A DNA stretch of 64,000 bases, taken from assembly GCF_002355595.1 (NCBI RefSeq), contig NZ_AP017422.1, forward strand, positions 7,196,823-7,260,822, written 5' to 3'. Origin of the DNA: Filimonas lacunae (lineage in GTDB: Bacteria; Bacteroidota; Bacteroidia; Chitinophagales; Chitinophagaceae). Below the pieces are notes generated by a model. It worked only from the letters and a program-made list of their open reading frames with translations, made no database searches and was not told the DNA's origin. Positions 33,405 to 41,469 of this stretch are shown in pieces; the first letter of the stretch is position 1, and every line of letters starts with the position of its first letter. The translations under genes were made by a program, and so were the position numbers.

Positions 33405-34560
33405 ATACATCTTTTAATAGAAGGGAAAGTGATACGGTATATATATTGTTTTCTTGTGTTATAACTAGTTGATGTTGATCAGTGGGGTATAGCAGGTTCA
33501 GCCTTTTCACTACATTATCAAGGCCTATTCCTCCCGGCTCAGTATCCTCATGTCGGTGTATTTTATTAGATACCACGAGGTGTAATTTTCGCTGCCCGAC
33601 GTTTATTTTTATCTGTATATCGCAATTCTCTTTATAACTGACACCATGTTTAAAGGCATTTTCAACAAAAGGAATCAGTAGCATAGGCTCTATTCGTAGT
33701 CCTGTAGTGTTGCCTTCCACCTGGTAATGCACAGTTACCTGGTTGCTCAAACGCAATTTTTTCAGATTCATATAGTTTTGGAGGTAGTCCAGCTCTTTTT
33801 CCAGGGCCACTGTAGGGGTGTTACTCTCGTATATCATGTAGCGCATCATGAGTGACAGCTGCATGACCGCTTCAGAAGCTTCTTCTGCCTTCCGTTGTGT
33901 TAAAGCGTAAATACTGTTAAGGGAGTTAAACAGGAAATGGGGATTTACCTGCTGCTTTAAGAAGCCTAATTCTGCATTTAACTTTTCTTTTTCCAACTCT
34001 TCCTGTCTGCGTTGCGCTTTAAACCATTCCAGGGCTATTTTAATAAAGCCACTGGCCAGCAGAATAAAAAAAGAAGAGAATAATGCCTTGCGCAAGGTCA
34101 TTTTAAATATGAAAGCGGGCATTCCTGCTATTTTTTTCCCTTGTAAATGTGGGGGCGGCGGAGGAGCAAAGTCTTCGTTATGATGAAAGTGATGGTGGGG
34201 CGCGCTGTGGGCCGGCATAATAAAAGCCTGGTTGGGGCTGCCCGATATGCGCTTAAAAATAGCAAACTCTACCGCTTGTTGCTCGATTGTAATAAGGAGT
34301 ATGGCTGCTACGATAAAAATAAGGTACAGGAGAATTTTCCGGTGTACAAAAAAGCGGGGGATGAGAAAAAGCATGTGGAAATAGAACAGTCCGATTAAAA
34401 AAAGGGTGTTAATACACTCCTTTATATAAAAGGCCGGATCCAGTACCCGGATGTTGTACGAAAAAAGGGGGAAGAGTAGTACAATTATCCAGATGAACAC
34501 CTGGAAAATGATCTGCCAATGACGGGAACGGTGATTTTGCGGGGGATATAAATGTTGCAT
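33397..34560 (-). CDS. Sensor histidine kinase, LytS/AgrC type (His_kinase family)
   Basis: This 387-residue membrane kinase has four hydrophobic segments (about 18-35, 45-65, 75-95 and 155-180) with a histidine-, proline-rich stretch between (HSAPHHHFHHNEDFAPPPPPH, about 120-140). QQVNPHFLFNSLNSIYAL is the phosphorylated-histidine motif of this family, followed by an ATPase domain with LIPFVENAFKHGV and GGIGLDNVVKRL. It overlaps the response regulator gene. The polyhistidine stretch could bind metal ions, which might be the signal; this is speculation. The stop overlaps the next start. Confidence 0.9.
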   Translation of the reverse strand: MQHLYPPQNHRSRHWQIIFQVFIWIIVLLFPLFSYNIRVLDPAFYIKECINTLFLIGLFYFHMLFLIPRFFVHRKILLYLIFIVAAILLITIEQQAVEFAIFKRISGSPNQAFIMPAHSAPHHHFHHNEDFAPPPPPHLQGKKIAGMPAFIFKMTLRKALFSSFFILLASGFIKIALEWFKAQRRQEELEKEKLNAELGFLKQQVNPHFLFNSLNSIYALTQRKAEEASEAVMQLSLMMRYMIYESNTPTVALEKELDYLQNYMNLKKLRLSNQVTVHYQVEGNTTGLRIEPMLLIPFVENAFKHGVSYKENCDIQIKINVGQRKLHLVVSNKIHRHEDTEPGGIGLDNVVKRLNLLYPTDQHQLVITQENNIYTVSLSLLLKDVYD

Positions 34561-34770
34561 AGTAACATAAATTTATAGTTCCCGGGTGTGAAACATGGGG
34601 GATTTGTGGTTCATTTAACAATAATAAATAAGGCTATTTGCGCGCATATTTTTGAATAATCCTAATATTGTGGCCGATTAAAGATTTTCTAACATTTATT
34701 TATAACCATAATTATACTCATGCACACCAGTTGTATTTGCCCATCTTTCACTGCCAAGTGCAATAGTTTT
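34561..34770. other. Intergenic region between sensor kinase and DUF4270 gene
   Basis: This 210-base divergent region has no further gene I can support. It contains the -7 box TATTTTTG at 34647-34654 for the plus strand. The long frame upstream of 34771 would add 17 polar residues before the DUF4270 signal peptide and I do not accept it. Confidence 0.4.
34647..34654 (+). promoter_or_regulatory. -7 box TATTTTTG upstream of the DUF4270 gene
   Basis: TATTTTTG matches TAnnTTTG; the start at 34771 leaves a leader of about 110 bases. Confidence 0.35.
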
Positions 34771-36114
34771 ATGAAATGGACGCTGCTGGCTGTATTAGCA
34801 TTTTTTTTGGCGCCTTCCTGTAAAAAGGTTGATATTGACTATGGAGGACAGTACGTTGATAACAGTCATACCGACATTATCAAGCTGGATACTATTACTC
34901 CTGTCGTTTCTACTGTTTATGTTGATTCCTTTTCTACAGCTGCTCCTTCCTCAGTGTTAATTGGCACATTCAAGGATGTGGCGTTTGGTAAAATAGCAGC
35001 TTCTACTTATTTTGAAGTAACTGCACCAACAGGTGTGACGCCTGCTACCGAAGCTACTTACGATTCGCTGGTTCTGATTTTAAAGCCTAATCATACCTGG
35101 TATGGCGATACCACGAAGCCGGTTCACCTGAATGTATATGAGCTGGATGAACTGATTGAGCCTATTCTTACTACAGATTACGCCACTTCGGGTACCTTAT
35201 ACAACACCACTTCATTTAAGAAAAAAAACACTCTGCTGGGTAGCACTACGGTTACCGTAAGGCCTTACCAGACCGATTCGGTGGTGGTACGTTTAAATGG
35301 AACTAACCTGGGCGATACCTTGTTTTCCCTGTTAAAGAACAGTGACGACGCGCTTACCACCAGCGAAAAGTTCCGTACCTACATTCTGAAAGGCTTATAC
35401 ATTGGCAGCGATGCAACTGATGACCTGATACTGGGATATGGTGATAGCGTATCTATGCGTTTGTATTATAAAAATGATGGTATTGTGAAAGAACAAACCT
35501 ATACCACTTTTGAGTTGTCTAATACCAGCCACCAGTTTAATCATATAGACATTGACCGTACAGGTACTGTATTGGGTAACGCAGGATTCAATAATTCTAA
35601 CAATAAGCAGTTATACACTACCAGCACAGGTAATACAGCTTTTATGCAGTACATTACCGGCTCAATGGTAAAAGTGCGATTCCCGACATTGCGAACGGCG
35701 TTAACCAACGCTCCCAACTATTACGGAATTCAATTGGCTACACTAACAATAAAGCCTGTATTGAATACCTATAATTATCCGTATGCTTTACCTGCAAGTT
35801 TGCGATTGAGTACTACTGATATTGAAAATGAACTGGGTTCAGATCTGATATACAGTTCCAGCTCGTCCAGTACCGTGCAAACAGGTAATCTGTCGTTTTC
35901 CCCAACCAACCTGAGGGATACCAGGTATACCTATGATGTTACATCTTATCTGAAGTCACTGATACAGGTAACGCAATTGAACAATGAAAACGGGTTGTTG
36001 CTGTTACCACCATCCGCATCTTATACTTCTGCCTTTGACAGGCTGGTATTAGGAGATAATGCCAATTCGGACGGCCAGATGTCGCTGGTAATTTATTACA
36101 TGACAATAAAATAA
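34771..36114 (+). CDS. DUF4270 family lipoprotein
   Basis: This 447-residue lipoprotein starts MKWTLLAVLAFFLAPSC (lipobox cysteine) and is beta-strand rich throughout. The opening GGQYVDNSHTDIIKLDTITP and the repeated LxLxP-type strands, with ATYDSLVLILKPNHTWYGD, fit the DUF4270 family of Bacteroidota, which lies at the cell surface or periplasm. It is divergent from the LytTR two-component pair and heads a two-gene unit with a FadL-like porin 21 bases downstream. The function is unknown. The longer open frame from 34720 adds a polar extension and is less likely. Confidence 0.82.
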   Translation: MKWTLLAVLAFFLAPSCKKVDIDYGGQYVDNSHTDIIKLDTITPVVSTVYVDSFSTAAPSSVLIGTFKDVAFGKIAASTYFEVTAPTGVTPATEATYDSLVLILKPNHTWYGDTTKPVHLNVYELDELIEPILTTDYATSGTLYNTTSFKKKNTLLGSTTVTVRPYQTDSVVVRLNGTNLGDTLFSLLKNSDDALTTSEKFRTYILKGLYIGSDATDDLILGYGDSVSMRLYYKNDGIVKEQTYTTFELSNTSHQFNHIDIDRTGTVLGNAGFNNSNNKQLYTTSTGNTAFMQYITGSMVKVRFPTLRTALTNAPNYYGIQLATLTIKPVLNTYNYPYALPASLRLSTTDIENELGSDLIYSSSSSSTVQTGNLSFSPTNLRDTRYTYDVTSYLKSLIQVTQLNNENGLLLLPPSASYTSAFDRLVLGDNANSDGQMSLVIYYMTIK

Positions 36115-36135
36115 CTAACTGCTAGAATTGAAATA

Positions 36136-37398
36136 ATGAAGCAAGTATCGAAAATATTTTTGTGCATTTTGTTGGCAGGTCAATATACAGGTGTGTTGGC
36201 GCAGAACAACACTTCACCTTACTCTATTTTGGGCATAGGTGACCTGGAAACCGGCAACTTAGACCGTTCGGCAGGTATGGCCAACACTGGTATCAGCCTT
36301 TCGTCGGGAAGGTTTATGTATCATGCCAACCCTGCTTCTTATGCTAAACTGGATGATCACTTTTTTGCAGTAGAAATGACGGGTCGTTTTAAGGCGGTTA
36401 ACTATGTGAGCAATACACTTACCAACAGCCCTGGAAATTCTACCGATTTACAGGTGGCAAAGCTGGCATTAGCTATTAAAGTAAAAAAATGGTGGGGCTC
36501 CAGCATAGGCATATTGCCTTATAGCAGCAGTAACTATTCTCTATTAGGCAGCAAAGGCGTTGTGAATGAGCCTGAATATAACATGGACGCTTATTATAAG
36601 GGTTCTGGCGGTTTACATAAAGCTTACTTTGCCAATGCCTTCCAGATTACTAAAAATCTGTCTGCTGGTATCGAGGCTTCCTACATATTCGGATCTAAAC
36701 AGCAGGTAGAAACTTTAGATGCTTCTATTATCACAGGTTCTACTATCCAAACTACCAGTGATCAGTATATGCGTAATGGCATGTTTAAATATGGGTTACA
36801 GTATAATGGCAAAATAAACGACAAATGGAAGTTGGCGCTGGGGGCTACCGCTTCCAACAAAACCTATTTGAAGTCTACTACCTATGTTTCGGTAGTAAAT
36901 GGAGCTACAACGACAACTACAGACCAGATAACTCAGAAAAGTCATTTTGATCTGCCGGTTTCCTATGGATTTGGAGCATCACTGAATTACAACCGTAAAT
37001 TAACTATCGCAGCTGATTATCAGGCACAAAACTGGAGCGACCTGAAATACAGAGGCTTAAGTTACCAGCTGGTAAATAGTGACCGTTATTCTGTTGGTAT
37101 TGAATATTCTTCTCTGAAACAAGTGTTTACCAATGCATTCTACGAGAAATATTATCTGCAGGCCGGTTTGTTTTATGGAAACTCTTACTTGCAGATGTAC
37201 AGCCAACAAATGAAAAATTATGGTGCTACACTGGGTATAGGCTTGAATACCAAAGGCTATTTATCCTACCAGATTAGCGCTGAATTAGGCGTTAATGGTA
37301 CCACTAAGCAGAATTTGATTAAACAGAATTACTCTATGGTAAATTTTACGGTGATGTACCGTGATTTCTGGTTTACCAAGGTGAAAAAATATAATTAA
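36136..37398 (+). CDS. Outer-membrane beta-barrel protein, FadL/PorV-like
   Basis: This 420-residue exported barrel has a signal peptide (MKQVSKIFLCILLAGQYTGVLA) and starts with SPYSILGIGDLETGNLDRSAGMANTG and HANPASYA, a pattern seen in the FadL/OmpP1 and PorV-type proteins of Bacteroidota (SxGxxxxxNPA). The rest is alternating-strand barrel with aromatic girdles; the final strand ends with tyrosine and asparagine (KKYN). It is 21 bases downstream of the DUF4270 lipoprotein, so the two are probably one unit. Substrate is unknown. Confidence 0.8.
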   Translation: MKQVSKIFLCILLAGQYTGVLAQNNTSPYSILGIGDLETGNLDRSAGMANTGISLSSGRFMYHANPASYAKLDDHFFAVEMTGRFKAVNYVSNTLTNSPGNSTDLQVAKLALAIKVKKWWGSSIGILPYSSSNYSLLGSKGVVNEPEYNMDAYYKGSGGLHKAYFANAFQITKNLSAGIEASYIFGSKQQVETLDASIITGSTIQTTSDQYMRNGMFKYGLQYNGKINDKWKLALGATASNKTYLKSTTYVSVVNGATTTTTDQITQKSHFDLPVSYGFGASLNYNRKLTIAADYQAQNWSDLKYRGLSYQLVNSDRYSVGIEYSSLKQVFTNAFYEKYYLQAGLFYGNSYLQMYSQQMKNYGATLGIGLNTKGYLSYQISAELGVNGTTKQNLIKQNYSMVNFTVMYRDFWFTKVKKYN

Positions 37399-37424
37399 TA
37401 TTTTCAGGAAACAGGAAAATGTCC

Positions 37425-37432
37425 TACTTTTG
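37425..37432 (+). promoter_or_regulatory. -7 box TACTTTTG for rpmH
   Basis: TACTTTTG matches TAnnTTTG and gives a leader of about 75 bases before the rpmH ATG at 37515. The leader has no clear structure that I can define. Confidence 0.5.
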
Positions 37433-37514
37433 CCGTCCTTTCACCGGGTGGCAGTGATGGTGGCTGTTATCTGAAAGTTGAAATAAAATTAAGGGTTAGT
37501 TAAAAATTTATTGT

Positions 37515-37670
37515 ATGAAACGTACATTTCAACCACACAGACGTCGTCGTAAAACCGTACATGGTTTTCGTAAGCGTATGGAAACTGCCAATGGTCGCAA
37601 AGTGTTGGCAAGCCGCCGCGCGAAAGGCCGTAAGAAACTGACAGTTTCTGACGAGAGAAGACTCAAGTAG
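37515..37670 (+). CDS. rpmH: 50S ribosomal protein L34
   Basis: This 51-residue basic protein of the large ribosomal subunit reads [20 protein letters not shown] and ends [12 protein letters not shown], a near-invariant L34 sequence. It sits in the classic rpmH-rnpA-yidD order, but a terminator separates it from rnpA. It was too short to be listed among longer frames, but the sequence is unmistakable. The leader is about 80 bases. Confidence 0.98.
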   Translation: MKRTFQPHRRRRKTVHGFRKRMETANGRKVLASRRAKGRKKLTVSDERRLK

Positions 37671-37694
37671 TAGTAAAAGCTATTTATAGTATTG

Positions 37695-37726
37695 AAAGCT
37701 CCCTGCAAAGTGGAGCTTTTTTTATA
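37695..37726 (+). terminator. Terminator between rpmH and rnpA
   Basis: The arms AAAGCTCC (37695-37702) and GGAGCTTT (37712-37719) pair perfectly and are followed by more T. It would end or reduce the rpmH transcript before rnpA. Confidence 0.75.
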
Positions 37727-37765
37727 ATCAGGTTCTTCCTCCTGTACATTTTAAAATAACCGTCT

Positions 37766-38170
37766 ATTAAACAGCGTTATACATACGGAAAAGAAAGTAA
37801 GCTTAAAAGCAGGAAGCTGCTGGATGCTGTGTTTAAACAAGGGCGCAGTTTTACTTTGTTTCCTTTAAAGGTGCTGTTTTTGCAAGCAGAAACGCCTGGC
37901 GAATCCTTACAAACGGGTGTAGCGGCCGGAACCCGTCATTTTAAACGAGCGGTACACCGTAACCGGGTAAAACGCCTGATGCGCGAATCATATCGTTTGC
38001 ACGCCCTGCCTTTGCAACAGTATGTGGAGGAAAAGCAGCAGCCAATGGTGGTGTTTATGCTATATATAGACAAAGTATTACCTACCCAGGAGTTGCTGCA
38101 CCAGAAAATGCCATTAGTGATTAAACGTATTATAAAAGAGCTAGATGAAAATACTACTCCGGCTACTTAG
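37766..38170 (+). CDS. rnpA: Ribonuclease P protein component, probable ATT start
   Basis: This is the protein subunit of RNase P, which trims tRNA 5' leaders. The family opening [19 protein letters not shown] precedes the first ATG of any use, and the only codon in the right place is ATT at 37766; an in-frame stop lies three codons upstream. From ATT the length is 134 residues. Conserved are [18 protein letters not shown] and [18 protein letters not shown] (the RNR region). A start at the later ATG would cut off the first helix. It overlaps yidD at its 3' end by 26 bases. Confidence 0.85.
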   Translation: MKQRYTYGKESKLKSRKLLDAVFKQGRSFTLFPLKVLFLQAETPGESLQTGVAAGTRHFKRAVHRNRVKRLMRESYRLHALPLQQYVEEKQQPMVVFMLYIDKVLPTQELLHQKMPLVIKRIIKELDENTTPAT

Positions 38171-38375
38171 CTATCCTTTTATCTTGCTGATACGTATTTA
38201 CCAGTATGTAATATCTCCTGCTTTAGGGCCTAAGTGCCGTTTTACGCCTTCCTGTTCACAATATGCCGCAGAAGCATTGAAAAAACATGGTGTGATAAAG
38301 GGAATGGGATTGTCGGTAAAAAGAATTTCCAGGTGTCGTCCTGGCGGTGGCAGCGGTTATGACCCTGTCCCATAG
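38145..38375 (+). CDS. yidD: Membrane protein insertion efficiency factor YidD
   Basis: This 76-residue protein assists YidC in inserting membrane proteins. It has an N-terminal hydrophobic segment ([20 protein letters not shown]), then the invariant [18 protein letters not shown] and [13 protein letters not shown], with the paired cysteines of the family. It overlaps the end of rnpA by 26 bases. Identification is certain from the cysteine and GG motifs. Confidence 0.96.
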   Translation: MKILLRLLSYPFILLIRIYQYVISPALGPKCRFTPSCSQYAAEALKKHGVIKGMGLSVKRISRCRPGGGSGYDPVP

Positions 38376-38397
38376 GCAGGTGTCTAGGCCGAAAACA

Positions 38398-38441
38398 AAA
38401 ACGGGACAAAGCGCCTGTTTATCCACTTTATCCCGTTCTTT
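38398..38441. terminator. Hairpin after yidD
   Basis: AACGGGACAAAG (38399-38410) pairs with CTTTATCCCGTT (38426-38437), with a single mismatch, around a 15-base loop. It lies between yidD and the convergent lipoprotein and probably terminates both, although the flanking T-runs are weak. Confidence 0.55.
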
Positions 38442-38461
38442 ATGCTGGTAGTTGAATGCTC

Positions 38462-39073
38462 TTATTGCTTAGGAGCTTCTGCCTGTGTTAATTTAGACAG
38501 TTTGCCAACCAGTTCACGTACTTCATTATTGGTAGAGAATTTGTAAATCTCTACTTCTTTACCATCTGCAGACGGCTCAATATTGTCCGGTACTTTATGG
38601 AATGGGCCGTATACACGTGCATTACCGTTATCACTTACTTTCACCAGTTGATTAGGAGCTACCAGGTAGTTATGATTAGCAGCTGATACGTTTGCTCCTG
38701 TTGTTAATTGTTGCAGGCTATCGATTTTAGCCTTCAGCTCTTCCTGCGACATGTGCGGGGTGCTGCTAGTGGCCAGCTTCTGGTAAGCGCCTACTACGGT
38801 ATCAGCGCGCAGGCTTAATACATAATAACCAGGGGCAGTTACATCTACACTCACTTTACCATTAGGGCCATCGGCAGTAATGGTGTTTTTGTCTTTGCCT
38901 TTTACGGTTATTTCCAACTGTGCATAGCCACTACCGTCTTTTACAGTAATGTTGTTTTCATTATGCTCAATAGTGCCTTTGGCTATCACCAGCACTTTTG
39001 TTTCGGGACCACCACCACAGGCTGTTAACAAAGCAAGCGGCATAAGACCTAACAATGTCTTTTTAATTGTCAT
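38462..39073 (-). CDS. Uncharacterised lipoprotein
   Basis: This 203-residue lipoprotein has a signal ending in a lipobox (MTIKKTLLGLMPLALLTAC) and a C-terminal domain without a family that I recognise. A beta-rich half (about 25-100, AQLEITVKGKDKN and GYYVLSLRADTV) is followed by a helical segment (MSQEELKAKIDSLQQLTT) and a second half (130-203) with KVSDNGNARVYGPFHKVP. It stands alone between yidD and SOD. The predicted location is an outer-membrane or periplasmic lipoprotein. Function unknown. Confidence 0.75.
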   Translation of the reverse strand: MTIKKTLLGLMPLALLTACGGGPETKVLVIAKGTIEHNENNITVKDGSGYAQLEITVKGKDKNTITADGPNGKVSVDVTAPGYYVLSLRADTVVGAYQKLATSSTPHMSQEELKAKIDSLQQLTTGANVSAANHNYLVAPNQLVKVSDNGNARVYGPFHKVPDNIEPSADGKEVEIYKFSTNNEVRELVGKLSKLTQAEAPKQ

Positions 39074-39103
39074 TGTAATCGTTTATTAATTGAAGATCAG
39101 GTT

Positions 39104-39138
39104 GAATAAAAAATCCGGCAATATTATCTATTGCCGGA
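39104..39138 (-). terminator. Terminator after superoxide dismutase
   Basis: TCCGGCAATA (39114-39123) pairs with TATTGCCGGA (39129-39138) around a TTATC loop. On the minus strand it ends in a T-run, about 40 bases after the SOD stop codon. Confidence 0.88.
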
Positions 39139-39175
39139 CTCAAATTATAACGTATTTGAATTTTTTGCTAATTTT

Positions 39176-39781
39176 TTATTTAGCTGCGGCAAAACGTTCG
39201 GCCACTTTGGTCCAGTTTACCACATTCCAGAATGCGCCCAGGTATTCAGGACGACGGTTCTGGTATTTCAGGTAATAAGCGTGTTCCCAAACGTCAACAC
39301 CTAAGATAGGAGCGCCTTTTACATCAGCAACATCCATCAGAGGGTTGTCCTGGTTAGGGGTAGAGCTTACTTCCAATTTGCCATCTTTCACTAACAACCA
39401 CGCCCAGCCGCTACCGAAACGGGTAGTACCAGCAGCATTCAGTTTTTCTTTGAAAGCATCGAAAGAACCGAAAGCAGCGTTGATAGCTTCTGCTAAATCA
39501 CCTGTAGGAGCGCCACCTGCGTTAGGAGCCAGTGTTTCCCAGAAAAAGGTGTGGTTCCAGTGACCACCACCGTTGTTGCGAACAGCAGGAGAAATAGCGC
39601 CCGCGCTCTTCACCAGCTCTTCCAGGCTCTTGTTCTCATGTTCAGTACCGGCAATAGCCTTGTTCAGGTTATCTACGTAAGCCTGATGGTGCTTGCCGTG
39701 GTGTATTTGCATGGTAAGAGTGTCGATATGTGGTTCCAAAGCTTCATGTGCATATGGAAGTGACGGTAAAGTAAATGCCAT
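39176..39781 (-). CDS. Superoxide dismutase, Fe/Mn type
   Basis: This enzyme dismutates superoxide in the cytoplasm. The 201 residues carry the four metal ligands in the expected places: [10 protein letters not shown] (first histidine), [11 protein letters not shown] (second), [11 protein letters not shown] (aspartate and third histidine). The metal-site sequence [15 protein letters not shown] and the following GxGWAWL are of the combined Fe/Mn family; the metal itself cannot be assigned reliably. It is monocistronic with a box at 39831 and a terminator. Confidence 0.95.
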   Translation of the reverse strand: MAFTLPSLPYAHEALEPHIDTLTMQIHHGKHHQAYVDNLNKAIAGTEHENKSLEELVKSAGAISPAVRNNGGGHWNHTFFWETLAPNAGGAPTGDLAEAINAAFGSFDAFKEKLNAAGTTRFGSGWAWLLVKDGKLEVSSTPNQDNPLMDVADVKGAPILGVDVWEHAYYLKYQNRRPEYLGAFWNVVNWTKVAERFAAAK

Positions 39782-39830
39782 AATTATTGGTTTTATGTTT
39801 ATTGATCGAAATTAAGAATGTTAAGTGCAA

Positions 39831-39838
39831 CAAATTTA
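39831..39838 (-). promoter_or_regulatory. -7 box TAAATTTG with -33 TTTG for SOD
   Basis: On the minus strand this reads TAAATTTG, and TTTG (39863-39860) lies 21 bases upstream, giving the best complete promoter match in the window. The SOD start is 49 bases downstream. Confidence 0.65.
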
Positions 39839-39883
39839 TTGCCAGATGGGGAATAGTACCAAATTACATTTACCAGTGTTAGC

Positions 39884-40348
39884 TTACTTTCTCCTGGCCC
39901 GAAAAAAGGATTGCATTAACCAGGCACATTCAGCTGCCATAACACCTTTTACTATCTCCGCTTTTGGATGAAAAGGAGCGCTGCTGTAAGAGGGTGCCGG
40001 ATCGGTAAAGCGCTGGTAACCGTTTTTTTCATCACTGGCGCCGTATACAATACGCCCCACTTTACTCCAGTATAAGGCCCCGCTGCACATAAGGCAGGGT
40101 TCCACTGTTACATATAAAGTAGCATCGGGCAGGTATTTAGCGCCAAGGTGATTAAAGGCAGATGTTAATGCGATGATTTCAGCATGGGCGGTAGGATCGT
40201 TTAAGCGTTCTACCTGGTTATGACCCCTGGAAATTATTTTATTATTAATTACCACTATAGCACCCACAGGCACCTCCTCTTCATCAAAGGCCAGCTGTGC
40301 TTCTTTTAAAGCCTGCTGCATAAAATAAGTATCGTCGTACAAAGGCAT
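39884..40348 (-). CDS. tadA: tRNA adenosine deaminase TadA-like
   Basis: This 154-residue zinc deaminase converts A34 to inosine in tRNA-Arg, or deaminates guanine-type bases in related members. The catalytic HAEIIAL (with the glutamate proton shuttle) and the zinc-binding PCLMCSGAL are present, in the tRNA-specific spacing. The start codon overlaps the stop of the upstream membrane gene by one base (TAATG), so translation is coupled. TadA is the more likely role; guanine deaminase is the alternative. Confidence 0.88.
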   Translation of the reverse strand: MPLYDDTYFMQQALKEAQLAFDEEEVPVGAIVVINNKIISRGHNQVERLNDPTAHAEIIALTSAFNHLGAKYLPDATLYVTVEPCLMCSGALYWSKVGRIVYGASDEKNGYQRFTDPAPSYSSAPFHPKAEIVKGVMAAECAWLMQSFFRARRK

Positions 40349-40860
40349 TATTGCTGTAATAAAGATTTTAACTGGTGGGTGTATTGGCTGGCACGTTGCG
40401 CTGCAAAGATATCAGTAACCAGCAGTATAATGGTCAGCAATGTTAATGCACCACCAAATCCAAACCAGAAAGAACTTTCAGGCTTGTTCCTGTTTGCGGC
40501 TATTATAATGCTGCCAGTTAACAGCAATATACATTCGGCAATGTGTATGTATCTGAACTGTTTGTTTACGGCCTCTATGCGCGGTAGTTCGCGTTGCTGC
40601 AGCTGATCGGGATTCATAGACAAGGCGTACACATTGCTGATACGTTGTTCATCGCTTCTGTTATATACGGTGTAACCGGCAATAATCACCAGCAAACCAA
40701 CAGCAACAGCAGGAATTGCAGCTCCTTTCCAGGCGGGTGTTTTTAGCGCCAGCCAGCAGATGACTGCAAACACCAACAGCACACAACCTGTAATGATAAA
40801 TGCCAGTGCTGTTTGCTTTTCGGCGGTGAAATATTTTTCAATATCTGTTTGAGTAAGCAT
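40348..40860 (-). CDS. Four-helix membrane protein, unknown
   Basis: This 170-residue protein has four clear membrane helices (about 19-39, 46-66, 106-125 and 130-150) linked by short loops and a charged middle segment (NRSDEQRISNVYALSMNP). I do not recognise a family. It is co-transcribed with tadA, whose start overlaps its stop, and follows glutathione peroxidase on the same strand with a 12-base gap. Function unknown; the grouping suggests only a shared transcript. Confidence 0.8.
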   Translation of the reverse strand: MLTQTDIEKYFTAEKQTALAFIITGCVLLVFAVICWLALKTPAWKGAAIPAVAVGLLVIIAGYTVYNRSDEQRISNVYALSMNPDQLQQRELPRIEAVNKQFRYIHIAECILLLTGSIIIAANRNKPESSFWFGFGGALTLLTIILLVTDIFAAQRASQYTHQLKSLLQQ

Positions 40861-40872
40861 GGATACGGGTTA

Positions 40873-41460
40873 TCAATGAGTGATAGCTTGTGTAACAGTG
40901 GTGCTCAGTGGTGAAATAGAAGGGCCAAAGTAATATTGCAGACTGCCTTGTTCATTCACCAGGTATTTACTGAAATTCCATTCAGGTTGAATGTTATTCC
41001 AGCCATTGAGCGATGCATCGGAAAGCCATTTGAACACTTCGCTTTGTGCAACATCCTTTATCACCACACTTTTTTTCATCAATGGAAAAGTAACTCCAAA
41101 ATTTACCTGGCAAAACTGTGCTATTTCTGCATCACTTCCTTTTTCCTGCTCTTTGAAATCGTTGGCGGGAAAGCCTAAAATTACCAGTTGCGGATATTGC
41201 TGATGCAGTTGTTGTAGTTGCGTGTATTGAGCGGTCCAGCCACAACCGGAAGCGGTATTTACCAGTAACACCTGTTTGCCTTTAAACTGTTCAAAGCTAA
41301 GGGTAACGCCATTGTTCTGCACGGTTTGTAATGCGTAGAAAGAGGCTGGCGGCACAGCTTCATTGGTGTTATATTGTATGCGATTGTTCACGCCCAGCAA
41401 ACGGGTAAGTTTCATAAGCAGCGGGTAGACGAAGCGTAAAAAAGACTGTTTCCCTTTCAT
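40873..41460 (-). CDS. Glutathione peroxidase-like protein
   Basis: This thioredoxin-fold peroxidase of 195 residues has cysteine in place of selenocysteine (NTASGCGWTAQY) and the conserved tryptophan in EWNFSKYLV. The FPCNQF motif of the family is FPANDF here, so the tetrad glutamine is an aspartate. It would reduce peroxides with thiols, more likely thioredoxin than glutathione. An N-terminal hydrophobic stretch (FVYPLLMKLTRLLGV) may be a membrane anchor. I use ATG 41460; the frame could extend three codons to a TTG. Confidence 0.85.
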   Translation of the reverse strand: MKGKQSFLRFVYPLLMKLTRLLGVNNRIQYNTNEAVPPASFYALQTVQNNGVTLSFEQFKGKQVLLVNTASGCGWTAQYTQLQQLHQQYPQLVILGFPANDFKEQEKGSDAEIAQFCQVNFGVTFPLMKKSVVIKDVAQSEVFKWLSDASLNGWNNIQPEWNFSKYLVNEQGSLQYYFGPSISPLSTTVTQAITH

Positions 41461-41469
41461 GGTAACCAA

